NCBI RefSeq assembly: GCF_033473495.1
Contig: NC_088941.1
Span: forward strand, 186,001 to 250,000
From: Cercospora beticola
Taxonomy: Eukaryota > Ascomycota > Dothideomycetes > Mycosphaerellales > Mycosphaerellaceae
Direction of reading: 5' to 3'
Length of the DNA stretch: 64,000 nt
Both the position numbers and the translations under genes were made by a program. This document shows, in pieces, positions 52,273-61,666 of the stretch. The notes under the pieces are model-generated. The model was given only the letters and a program-made list of their open reading frames with translations, was not told the DNA's origin and searched no databases. Positions within the stretch are counted from its first letter, which is position 1, and each line of letters starts with the position of its first letter.

Positions 52273-52536
52273 AAGTGCCTTCTGATGCACAACGTTGTGC
52301 ACGTGTACAAATTGATATGTAAATATATGAGAGAAGATGCCTCTTCTCTGGCGGCTTTGCATTCGTGGTAACAACTTGCATGCAAGTCAGATTGTTCAAG
52401 TTATGTACATCAGTCATCATGATGAACTCCACTATACAGTCTCGGGAGCAGCAGTAGCATCCTATGATCGAAAGAAGTGACCGCACGCCATTCATCCTTC
52501 ATCAACTCATAAAAGTGCCCCTCTCTCCGTCTTCCC

Positions 52537-54221
52537 TCACCTCCTCCTCTCATCAAAACAAATCTCCACATCCCCCAGATCAACAGTAAAATGATCCTTC
52601 GTCTTGGTCATCAATCTCGATCCATCCTCATGCGGCGCCAATTTCATATCAAATCTTGTAACCAATTTCGCAGTCAAAGTACGGAGTTCCATCATTGCCA
52701 GATTCTTTCCAATGCAGCCCATCGGTCCCATGCTGAAAGGTGCGAAAGCGTCTTTGTGCTTGATCTTTTCTTCTTGGCTGTACCAGCGTTCGGGGATGAA
52801 GGAGTCGGGTTCGGCGTAGATGGAGGAGTCTGTGGGAAGAGGATAACAGTTAGTTGGCAGTTTTGGAAGGGGATGGTAACGGGATAGGAGAGCTTACCTC
52901 GTCCCATGACATATTGTGGTGTGAAAAAGGTGACGTTGCCGGGGATGTACACGCCGTTGACTGTAAGACCCTCTGGTGGTGTGAGACGGTTCAATCCAGA
53001 TGGGACAGGAGGGTGCAAGCGGAGAGCCTCGTTGATGCAGCCGTTGAGATAGTTCGCTCCTCGAATGTTCGCCTCGGACCAGTCGCCTTGCATCAAAGGA
53101 TCCAGTTCCTCGCGCAACTTCCTCTGAACTTCCTTGTCTTTGGCGATATAATAGTGCAAGCAGGTGAGAGTGCCTGCAGTGGTATCACTTCCAGCAACAA
53201 TGATCAATCGAGCATCGGCTTGCAACATAGTATCCTTCTCAGGATTCTTGACGCCTTTGTATGCTTTCAACAACCAGCCCATGATATCATTCTCCCGCTT
53301 CGTCTTGCCTTCGTTCTTGACACGCCATGTCAGCTCGCTGATACAGAAGTTGACGAATTTCTGGTATCCAGCTGACAGACCAGGAATGGCTGTAAGGATG
53401 CGGAAGAACCAAGCAGGAAGACGGAATGCCAAAGGTTGCATTCCCTCGTCTAGCATTTCCAGTTCGTGAGGCTTCTCGCCCTTGTCCAGCATGCCATAGT
53501 CTCTTCCGAATGCCAACAATCCCATTGCGTCGAAGGAAAATAGGTTGAACCATTTTGTGACATTTGCTGGGCCACCGTTGTGCTCGGCGAGCTTCTGCAC
53601 GAGCTTGTCGTTGAATTTCTGAATCTCAATCTCGTAGTCGCGAAGTGCCTTGTCGGAAAATGCTGGTGCCCATACGCGTCGTCGTCGATCGTGAAGACCC
53701 TTGTCGCGAGTCGTGTGCATTGATGTGAGTGGGTAATCATTGTCATACCAATTCGCCTTGGTCACTCGAGACTTGGGCCCGTACGCCATTTCCATGATAT
53801 CAGGATCGGTGACGGAAATGTCATTGGAACCGACTCGCACAATCTTGCCGTGCTTCTTGTGCTGATTCTGCAGCCAGTAGTATCCATCTGAGTTGCCCAA
53901 TTGTGTCGGCCACCACATGCTTGTGATTCTAGCAGGGAATGGGCCGGGAAACTTGTTCAGTGGATTGAGGAAGAGTCGGAAGTAGAGGCAGTTGGCAAAG
54001 ACTCCCACAAGGAAAGCAGTGGTCAAAGTGAAGGTGGTCGAAATAGCGTCAGACACACTGTAGGAGTATGCTTTGGCCAAGGTGACTGCGAGGACGATAC
54101 TGGATCCCAAGATCGTGTTGAGTATTCGCAGACCATACATGTGAACTTCAACTCGATGGAAGTACAACCAGTAGCTGGCTGAGCCAACAACCAGGCCAGC
54201 GAGGCCGCCTGTTACGGCCAT
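52537..54221 (-). CDS. cytochrome P450 with multi-helix N terminus
   Basis: Two exons (54221-52898, 52829-52537; 68-bp intron) give 538 aa. The N terminus has three hydrophobic segments (GGLAGLVVGSASYWLYF, LGSSIVLAVTLAKAYSY and a third around TTAFLVGVFANCLYF) before the hinge NKFPGPFPARI. This topology occurs in fungal P450s near tryprostatin-B-hydroxylase and benzoate-hydroxylase-like families. I-helix VAGSDTTAGT, K-helix EALR, PERF-like FIPERW, haem loop APFSMGPMGCIGKNLA with Cys480. All catalytic residues are present. The frame is open upstream to a GTG at 54278, but ATG 54221 is the first Met. Substrate unknown. Confidence 0.93.
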
Positions 54222-55633
54222 GACGAAGGTGATGCTGTAGTCGTCAAGAGTGGGTGTACGGGGTGAGGTCAAGCACACTTGAGCTCGCTCGTGGCTGGCA
54301 TGAGGTCCTTATACTGTGCATGGCCTTTCGTCCAACGCGTTGCTCCAGACCCCACTAAAACATCCCCGCATCTTGAAGCACACTTTCGCCATTGAATGCG
54401 GCCTAGTTTGACCTTTGCCGAACGCGTGTGGAAAGTTTACCCATGCTGGGCTGAACCTTATTACCACCATCTCGTCGGCTGCCGATGGTCTGGACAGCAG
54501 CGATGCTGCCTGTGTGGTGGAGGGCATGGAGGCGATGGAGTACTGACGTGCTTACGATCTTGATGCTGTCGCATTCGCCAGGGAATATGCTGATGTTGTA
54601 GGCGAGTTACGATAAATACAGCGCAGGAAATAGCAAAGCAGCATGTGTAACCGAAACATATCGAGCTTGTGAATAGATCGACGTTGCTTAAATAGTTTGC
54701 ACAACTCTCCAGCAGAGCCTCATTGCATGTGAAAGTGTGCTCGAACTTGGTCATTTCTTTATGAACCTAAGGACCATCTTCGTGTTCCCTCAAAGCCATT
54801 AATTCTCGGGTCTTTCGCCTGGATATGTTCTTTCATGATGAGTTCTTGAGCTCCAAACGGCATGCACATCTCTGTCTCCTGCATCGTCAGCGGAATCCTC
54901 GACATCGCTTCGTTCACTCTCGCGTCCAACCCGACTTTATATCCAGGAACCAGTGCATCAGAAAAGTGTTATTCCCGGCTACGATATGTGGCGAGACAGT
55001 TCGCCATGGTGTCGTTACGCGGCAAATGCGGCTATGGCACGTTGTCGGGCCGTCGCACAGGCTGGTCCGTAGCCGCGACTTCACTGATATCCATGGCTAC
55101 AGATCTTCGACCGCATGTGAACGAGCAAGCAAATCCTGGTGCTTCTGCTGGGTTCTCCGCAATGTACACCATCCCCACAAGTGACTGGCTGACTGGAACT
55201 GACAGTCTGTTGTCGAGTCGTGAATTTTCGCTTCTACGGAGGCGATTTACGAGGAAAAGTGCGGCCAATTGCTACATTTTTTTTGCGCCTATTTCGGCCG
55301 CGATGCTGTTATTGGAGTGAATGGAAATCGCAATTCGTACTGAATTCGATGTGCAGAAAGAAATGGTATGAAAAGATCTGATCCAGACAGGAGATCGGGA
55401 GTGGCCTTGCATGCTTGTCATGTGTACCTCCGCACGACCTTCGGCGATCGCGGAGCACGAAGACATATTACCCATGCTAGATCCGTCGGACATCGATTTG
55501 GAGCATTTGCAGACAAGTGATTAGTCGAGACGACCAGCTTGTATCTTCGGTCTTCGCAGCGTACCATCGGCGTTCTCAGCATAGCTTCTGCAGTGAGCCA
55601 TAAAAGGCTCCGTACCCATGGCTATGTCACCAC
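54222..55633. other. 1.4-kb intergenic stretch
   Basis: Contains the P450 promoter and the 3' side of the copper oxidase gene. A plus-strand frame from 54862 (152 codons, MHISVSCIVSGILDIASFTL) has an N terminus that could pass for a signal peptide, but no other support. No gene called. Confidence 0.45.
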
Positions 55634-57823
55634 CTATGGCAACGCAATATGCACGGTCTTGGCCACACTTGGAACTCCGTTGCCATCGACAGCAAAGAGC
55701 ATCCAGTAACCTGGGAGCGCGACACCTGCATCCTTTGGAATGCTCGCCTGATATCTGTTCTCGCTTCCAGTAGCCTGCAGCGGGATGCGTCTCTGATCGG
55801 TATTGACAGCGTGTGTCGAACTTCCCATTCTGATCAGTGAGAAGCTGTAGCTGCCGGCGCCTTCCATCTGAATGTCCAAGCTGCCACCAAGAGGAACCTT
55901 CGCCACGTTGCCGGCTCCATTGACAGAAGAGATGCTCGGACGCTTCGCCAGTGTGATACCGTCCGCTTCGAACAGGTAAGGAGGGCTGAACATTTGTCCG
56001 TCGAAGTGGTTAGCCGAGCATCCATTGCACAAACCACCTCCGCCAGAGAAGACAGTCGCATCAGGCATGAGGATAGCAGTCGAATGGTAGTTTCTCGGGA
56101 TCATGTGTGCCCTCAGCTTCGAGAAAGACTTGGTTGCCGGATCGAAGATCTCAGGGAATAGAACAGGATTCGAGTCAGAGAAGAGCAGTGTCTGCGTCTG
56201 TCCACCGACGATGAAGACTTTACCATCAGGCAGCACAACGCCGTTCGCATATCCACGTCTGTAAGCGCCGTCCTGAATTCTCTCCACATTTACAGGCTGA
56301 TTGGGCTCTCCAATCGTGATGATGTGGGCGCTGCTTGTCGACGGCGAACCATCATACGTGGGACTTCCTCCGAGTGTCAGGATCTTGCCTTGAGTGGCGT
56401 CGTACATGACGAACACTCCGCACATGCTGTCCGGATCACTGCCACGATTGCCAACACCTTTATACGAACCGGTTCCACGCGTTCCGTACCAGTTCATCGC
56501 CCGCGAAGGACCGGCTTGGAAGACACTGCCATCTTTCCAGCCGAACAGCCAAGCATGAGAGTCTGCGCGGAAGGAGCCACGACCGGTGGCCATGAGCATA
56601 GGTGCAACGGGGGCGCCTGGTAGGGCACGAGCAGTGTTGTTCACAGGATTATAGACTTCTCCATTTTTCGCACCGGCACCGCGGAAGTCGCCACCGATGG
56701 AGAAGACCAGGCCGTCGGAAGTGAGGGTCGAGGATTGATAGGCGCGAGGAATGGCCATATCGGCGGCTCTGGACCAAGTGTTGCCAATCGTATCGAAGAT
56801 GCTAGTCTTCTGGTGGGTGGAGCCGCCTGTGACAATGATCTTGCCATTCGAGTTCATGGTAATCCCAGGGCAGAACATGTCGTGTTGAGTATTGGTGACA
56901 ATTTGCTCGCTGACCGTCTTGGACTTCGCGTCATAAATCGCGCTATGAGTTCTGCCGTTACCTGCAAAGGTCCACCTGTTCGCCCAGCCCGCAGACCAAG
57001 CGAGGAGGTTACCGCTCTCGGGCATGAGAGCAATTGCCACTGGGATGACAGGAAATTGAATGAGGTCCCCCCATTGTCCGATGCTCTTGTATTGTGAGAA
57101 GTCCAGCTCATAGAGATTGAAGTGGTTGGTTGCACCGCAGAACTTGCCATCGTTGCCCACGCAAGGCCGATTGCACGCGGTGTTGGGCTTGCGGGTCGGA
57201 TTGTTCTTGGTCGTCATACCACAGTAGCATTCTCTGCCATTCTCCACCCCGAACAGGTGAGCTTGGTATGCAGAGCAGTGGTCCTGGCACATCTGGACTG
57301 TCATGCCGGCATTTGAAAGACTGGGATAGTCGTTGAGCGCCTTTCGGTTCGCGCCCGTTGGTTCCTGCCAGCAGCCTGCTGGCTTCGCAGTGCTGGGCAC
57401 AAGAGGTTCAGTCAAAAGCTCTTCTGGGCCATAGATGTTGACACGAAGTGTCGCGCCGCAGAATTCCTCGCTGTCTCCCGCACATGGTATGTTACATTGA
57501 CTGAGCGGAGCACCTTTGGTTCCTGTTCCAAGCGTATCGCCGCAAAAGCACCAAGTACGGCTGACGCCGAACATCTGCGAATTGTATTGCTTGCAGTGAG
57601 TCTCGCACCGCTGCGGAGACATCTGGGCTTGGTTCAGAGGTGCGTATGTACCCAGCGACCGACCACGTGCAGTCTCCTGATAGCATCCCATAAGAACCTT
57701 TGGCTTGGGCGCATCCGGAGTGGTCTTCTGCATTGCGTAGTCCTCATTATCTGGAACGTCGCCCATCTGACATTGTCCTGTTATAAGCAGTGCCGCGAAG
57801 GGCAGAAGTCTGGTTAGAAGCAT
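55634..57823 (-). CDS. secreted WSC-domain copper radical oxidase (AA5, galactose-oxidase-like)
   Basis: Extracellular AA5 oxidase: oxidises a primary alcohol to aldehyde, making H2O2, using copper and a Cys-Tyr radical cofactor. 729 aa, no intron. Signal peptide (MLLTRLLPFAALLITGQC), two WSC carbohydrate-binding-like domains (about 45-130 and 150-245, each with a CxQ.. and six to eight Cys), then the seven-bladed kelch barrel and a C-terminal Ig-like domain. Cofactor residues: Cys318 (FCPGI), Tyr362 (RAYQSS, 44 residues later exactly as in galactose oxidase), Tyr579-His580 (NYHS), His671 (SSTHAVNTDQRR). The stacking Trp290 of galactose oxidase is Phe380 here (GGDFRGAG), spacing conserved, as seen in fungal alcohol oxidases of AA5_2. 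Substrate is therefore probably not galactose. Confidence 0.94.
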   Translation of the reverse strand: MLLTRLLPFAALLITGQCQMGDVPDNEDYAMQKTTPDAPKPKVLMGCYQETARGRSLGTYAPLNQAQMSPQRCETHCKQYNSQMFGVSRTWCFCGDTLGTGTKGAPLSQCNIPCAGDSEEFCGATLRVNIYGPEELLTEPLVPSTAKPAGCWQEPTGANRKALNDYPSLSNAGMTVQMCQDHCSAYQAHLFGVENGRECYCGMTTKNNPTRKPNTACNRPCVGNDGKFCGATNHFNLYELDFSQYKSIGQWGDLIQFPVIPVAIALMPESGNLLAWSAGWANRWTFAGNGRTHSAIYDAKSKTVSEQIVTNTQHDMFCPGITMNSNGKIIVTGGSTHQKTSIFDTIGNTWSRAADMAIPRAYQSSTLTSDGLVFSIGGDFRGAGAKNGEVYNPVNNTARALPGAPVAPMLMATGRGSFRADSHAWLFGWKDGSVFQAGPSRAMNWYGTRGTGSYKGVGNRGSDPDSMCGVFVMYDATQGKILTLGGSPTYDGSPSTSSAHIITIGEPNQPVNVERIQDGAYRRGYANGVVLPDGKVFIVGGQTQTLLFSDSNPVLFPEIFDPATKSFSKLRAHMIPRNYHSTAILMPDATVFSGGGGLCNGCSANHFDGQMFSPPYLFEADGITLAKRPSISSVNGAGNVAKVPLGGSLDIQMEGAGSYSFSLIRMGSSTHAVNTDQRRIPLQATGSENRYQASIPKDAGVALPGYWMLFAVDGNGVPSVAKTVHIALP

Positions 57824-58294
57824 AATGAAGAATGGGTTAAATGAAATAAAGAAAGGATAAGGAATAGTTGGAAGTTGGACGAGGTGCAGCAAAAGCACTT
57901 GAGGAGTGCTGTGGCCCAAAATACATCCCGCGCAGTACCAGAGCCCTTATATGATTCTCTGTGTGTCCCGTTGATCGCGATACTGTCGCTCACTCCGCGG
58001 GACAGGCGCTGTTGATTCAAGTAGGGCAGGTCGACCACAGGTAGTGCATTCTGCAAGCCGTGGTCTTGTGCCCCAGGAGGCTCGAGTCTAAACGTATGCT
58101 GCTCGAGTAAGTGCAAAGTCAAGATACAAGCGCTTCGGGCCTATTGTAGTCGACGGTTGATAATAAGTTTGCCAATGTATGCCACGCTCGCTGGTCGAAA
58201 AGCATAACGTGAAGACGACAACGGCATGATTCGCACTGATGGCTTCTGGGTTCTTCAGGCTTCCTTCTGGGTCCAGGAAATTTCAACCTCTGCC
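57824..58294. other. 5' flank of the copper oxidase gene
   Basis: 471 bp. No gene; promoter and 5' UTR of the AA5 gene are expected here, with C/T-rich runs just upstream of its ATG on the coding strand. Confidence 0.55.
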
Positions 58295-58937
58295 TCAAAT
58301 GCAATGCCAGACTCGTGCGCCGTAGTCCACTGCGAGTGTCGGTCTCGCAGTCTGCACAGCGATATACGGTGGCGTTAAGCTTTGTCTCCACGGTAGTGTG
58401 TCGATCCGGTAGTCATGGCCAAGCCTCGTATAGACTCGGTGTGCTAGAAAGGAGATACCAAGAAGCCACGAGGCTGTAACGAGGTGTAGCTCGCCGGTTT
58501 GTGGCAGTTGGCGCTCTGGAAATGGCACTTCTAGTCCATTTCTGGGCTATATTGCGCCTTGTGCGTCTTACCTTGTAGCCATCTATCCCAGACGGCCATC
58601 GTGACCCGCCTACTCTTGCTCCCAAGACCAGATCCCAGAGAAATCGAATCATCATAGTAACAAAGACCAGAGACTGGTCCACAGACCTCAATTCCTCGGA
58701 TCTTAGGTCGCTCGGTAGACGATGCAAATCCACCGGTCTCCAGCCAAGCTCGTGATCTGTGATTTCGAATTTCTCATGACTTCGTGGACGCTCATCACCG
58801 AGGCCCTGGCCAAAAGGTCTATCCGTCCAACAAGGAGGCTTGGGAATGGAGAGACTGGCTGCGCCGCTGCGGGTCACGCAGATCTCGAGGCCATGCCAGA
58901 GCGTGAAGCGATCGACTCTGCCGGCGGCATATTGATC
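58295..58937 (-). CDS. unrecognised gene, exons only partly resolved, possibly degraded
   Basis: From 58937 one minus-strand frame reads as good protein for about 125 codons (AAGRVDRFTLWHGLEICV, GAASLSIPKPPCWTDR, FEITDHELGWRPVDLHRLP, SLVFVTMMIRFLWDLVLGA), then loses character near 58560. A second frame takes over (LEVPFPERQLPQTGELHLVT, WLLGISFLAHRVYTRLGHDY) to a stop at 58295. The switch coincides with GTAAGA..AG signals only 25-30 bp apart, too short for a normal intron; a donor GTAGGC 42 bases upstream would give about 67 bp. The 5' exon(s) above 58937 are not resolved; a frame at 59348-59013 (VSHWFCKCDGARAELDFGTV) may belong. No family recognised. Confidence 0.35.
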
Positions 58938-59624
58938 TCAAAGTGTTTCTAGCAGTGCGTCCACGGGTCCGCTCGACAGAAGAATGGCGTGTATTTCCGC
59001 AGGAGTGCGTGCCTACAGTGGCGGCCAGAAGACACACGTACACAGTCGTGGATGCCTGCGACAAGCAGATTGCGACGAGAATCTGGTGCCGAAAAGGCTG
59101 GGCAGTTGCGCACTGGACGCCCCCAGGCTGACCTTCTTCTTATGGGCCATTGAGCTTGTGTAGCGGTGATCTGTGTCCAAAGGTAGAGTGTAGGTGACAG
59201 TTCCAAAATCAAGTTCAGCTCGCGCTCCATCGCACTTGCAAAACCAGTGGGAAACACCCTCTCTCTTGCCAAGGCCGTCCACCACCATTTGGTGACAGGC
59301 AACGATCACACACTCAGCGACTTCGTACAAAAACATCATCCGAGCCATGTTTTCCTCGCGCGTACATCGTGTGCTTCACACGCACTCTCCGAGTCGTACC
59401 AACCGGAGAGATTCTTGCATTCTCCCCCCTGCTCCACCACGTACCAACTAGTCACAAGGTGGCCGATCCCTCCACCCAAACTTCGTCATCGTCGACACTT
59501 TTCTGTGGGTTGTGTGCTGCAACTTGAACAGGGAAATGTATTAATTTCGTGTGACTGTGATTTCCTTGACTTTGGCATATAACCACGTCTCAAGTAGTAT
59601 ATACTGCTGGAGAAGAATACAAGA
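58938..59624. other. stretch between the unrecognised gene and the GP-LG protein
   Basis: 687 bp. Possible upstream exon(s) of the unrecognised minus-strand gene, and the promoter of the plus-strand gene at 59625. Nothing firm. Confidence 0.4.
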
Positions 59625-60158
59625 ATGAGCGAGGCCGAGACAGAGAATAGAAGCTCAGAGCAAGAGTCGAAGAACGAGCACGAACAGGGCAAGCAGTCAA
59701 AGGATAGCGAATCTTCCGATCAACGAAATCCACAAGGCACTACCACCTCAAACACCAAAGGCATGGATAAACTCCTCAACAAAGTCCCAAACATGTCCCC
59801 CGAAGGACCTCTCGGCACTCAAACAAAAGGTATATCTTTCCCATGTCACTGCCCTTCCTCACTCACCCCACTAAGCTCCTTCTCACCAACCACAGGCCCC
59901 CTCTCCGCAGTCGGCGACCCCCTAGGCCAAGTCCTAAACTACTCACTCAAACCTCTGGGCCACGTAACTGGCGCAATCGGCAACCCACATGGCGAAGCTC
60001 TCGAACGCGTCCAACGTGTGGCCCAGCACGAGGGAATTGCAGAAGGGGAGCCGAAGTACTTGCCTGATCGCGATAATGGGGAACCAGATGCGGAATTACC
60101 TGGTGGAGAGAGGATTGGAGGGAAGGAACAGACGGGGGAGAATCCGTTGGGGTTGTGA
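59625..60158 (+). CDS. small acidic protein with GPLG/PLG-type motifs
   Basis: Two exons (59625-59829, 59896-60158; 66-bp intron) give 155 aa. The N-terminal 45 residues are very polar (EAETENRSSEQESKNEHEQG). The core holds irregular repeats GPLGTQTKGPL, VGDPLGQVLNY, LKPLGHVTGAIGNPHGEAL, then a charged tail ending GENPLGL. Without splicing the frame also stays open to the same stop only by a shift, so the intron is needed for the conserved core. No signal peptide or enzyme motif. Similar fungal proteins are annotated only as hypothetical; a stress-related or disordered role is a guess. Confidence 0.7.
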   Translation: MSEAETENRSSEQESKNEHEQGKQSKDSESSDQRNPQGTTTSNTKGMDKLLNKVPNMSPEGPLGTQTKGISFPCHCPSSLTPLSSFSPTTGPLSAVGDPLGQVLNYSLKPLGHVTGAIGNPHGEALERVQRVAQHEGIAEGEPKYLPDRDNGEPDAELPGGERIGGKEQTGENPLGL

Positions 60159-60382
60159 GAGCCTTGTGATGCAGTGCGAGAGGACGTCTGACCGAATTAG
60201 CGAAGGTCCCAGGATCCTTTGTTCGGGCGTGTGTGAAAATGTAGTGTAGGCATCGATGACGATGAAACGGCCTTGTTTGTACGATTAGCATGACATTAGC
60301 ATCAGCATGGGAAAGCACATAAGGAAACACATCTGCGTAAATTGGCGTATTCTTTTCAATTCGAGCTGTTCCTATCGAAACT

Positions 60383-61061
60383 CTAACATCCGTTCAAGAT
60401 GTTGCTGACTGCCGACTTCTCGGCGCTATCCATGCTCAAGCCGTAGAAGTGCTTGACTTGTGTCCAGGCACGAACGTATGTGCATCGGTAAGCAGTTCTG
60501 CTTGGGAGCCACTCAGCTGGATCTTGGTCGCCCTTTCCTTGGTTGACAGTATCGGTCACAGCCAAAAGCTGGGGACGAGTGAGACTGCAATATATCAGCA
60601 AACGAGTCCAAATTCTAGGAGATCGCAGAGACTCACTCGTTAGCGAACTGCTGTCGCTTTGCAGAGTCCCAGTTGCGAGCACCAGAGACCCACGCCTCTC
60701 TGAGTGGAACAACGTGGTCGATATCGACATCAGACGCAAGACTCCAGGTTGCACCATCGTAGTCGGAGTACCATGATCCAGAAGTCGCGCGGCACTCGCT
60801 GTCGACCACAACATTAGATCCATCACGCTTGAGCACTTCCTCGCGGGTGTTGCATCGGCCGGAGATAGTGATCCAGTGGTTGAAGAGATCGCGGTTGTAT
60901 GCTGGGCTGTTGTTCTCGGCTTCTGTTGGGATCTGGCTCAAGTACGACCTGGCAGTTGCAGCAGAGACTGGAGTTGGCAGGTTGCCCCTCTTCACAACTT
61001 CGAAGTGAGATGGGGCGGCAATGGCACCGGCGGCCAGCGCGACAACGAAGACGGACTTCAT
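60383..61061 (-). CDS. secreted HNH nuclease, DUF1524/GmrSD type
   Basis: Two exons (61061-60637, 60584-60383; 52-bp intron) give 208 aa. Signal peptide (MKSVFVVALAAGAIAAP), then a KR pair at 24-25 that is a probable Kex2 site. The HNH core is DIDHVVPLREAWVSGARNWD (His116), followed by the helix with QQFANE, LTRPQLLAVTDTVNQGKGD and DPAEWLPSR with the remaining Asn/Asp-type ligands. The YRCTYVRAWTQVKHFYGLS region ends the domain, and the final Cys may pair with another of the four to five Cys. Non-specific nuclease outside the cell is the expected role: nutrient release or attack on extracellular DNA. A mature form of about 180 aa is typical. Confidence 0.92.
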
Positions 61062-61666
61062 CTTTTGTGATGTGAACTTGGCTGTTGAGTCTGTGTCGAA
61101 GCGAAAGTGATGCCAGCTGCCGCAAGTTTTCAAGTTACATCAAGGAGCTTTTATACGTAGCACCAGTTCAAAGGCGACGTCCGAAGTCAGCACTTGGCGA
61201 CAATCACCTGTATTAGGCAGGTTGGAGTGTAGCGCTGCATTGCCTTGCGAACGTGCATAGAACAGCCGCTGCACGTGCTGACGATAAGGACTCTCGTGGT
61301 CCTGCCATTTGCAGCTAAGCAGCTGAGCGGTAGCACAGAACCCTTTGGGAGTGGTCGTAAAGGTTGCCAAGCTGCACGTATGCCGATCAAGAAAGGTGAT
61401 GTCTGATTGTAGACTTCTGATTCGCCACTTTCGCTGCGACCTGTACATGCAAACTTAGCGATCTACATTCTTTATGCACCCAAGAGAATAAGTGCAGTGG
61501 TGTTTCGGGTCGGCAGCTGAAACAGGTTCCTCTCCGAGTTGAACGAATCGCCGGCCGTAGAGCGCCTGGACTATCACTGGACTCCGGAGTTGTACCACCC
61601 GTATTGCATGGCACAACACAACTCGCGTTTCTGGGCAGCACGGAAATTGCCATTGACTATTTTATC
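61062..61666. other. intergenic between nuclease and transcription-factor genes
   Basis: 605 bp: promoter of the nuclease and 3' side of the regulator. No gene seen. Confidence 0.55.

Noticed and set aside
54862..55320. 152-codon plus-strand frame with a signal-peptide-like start
   Set aside because: The rest lacks conserved character and overlaps another equally long frame; not enough for a gene call.
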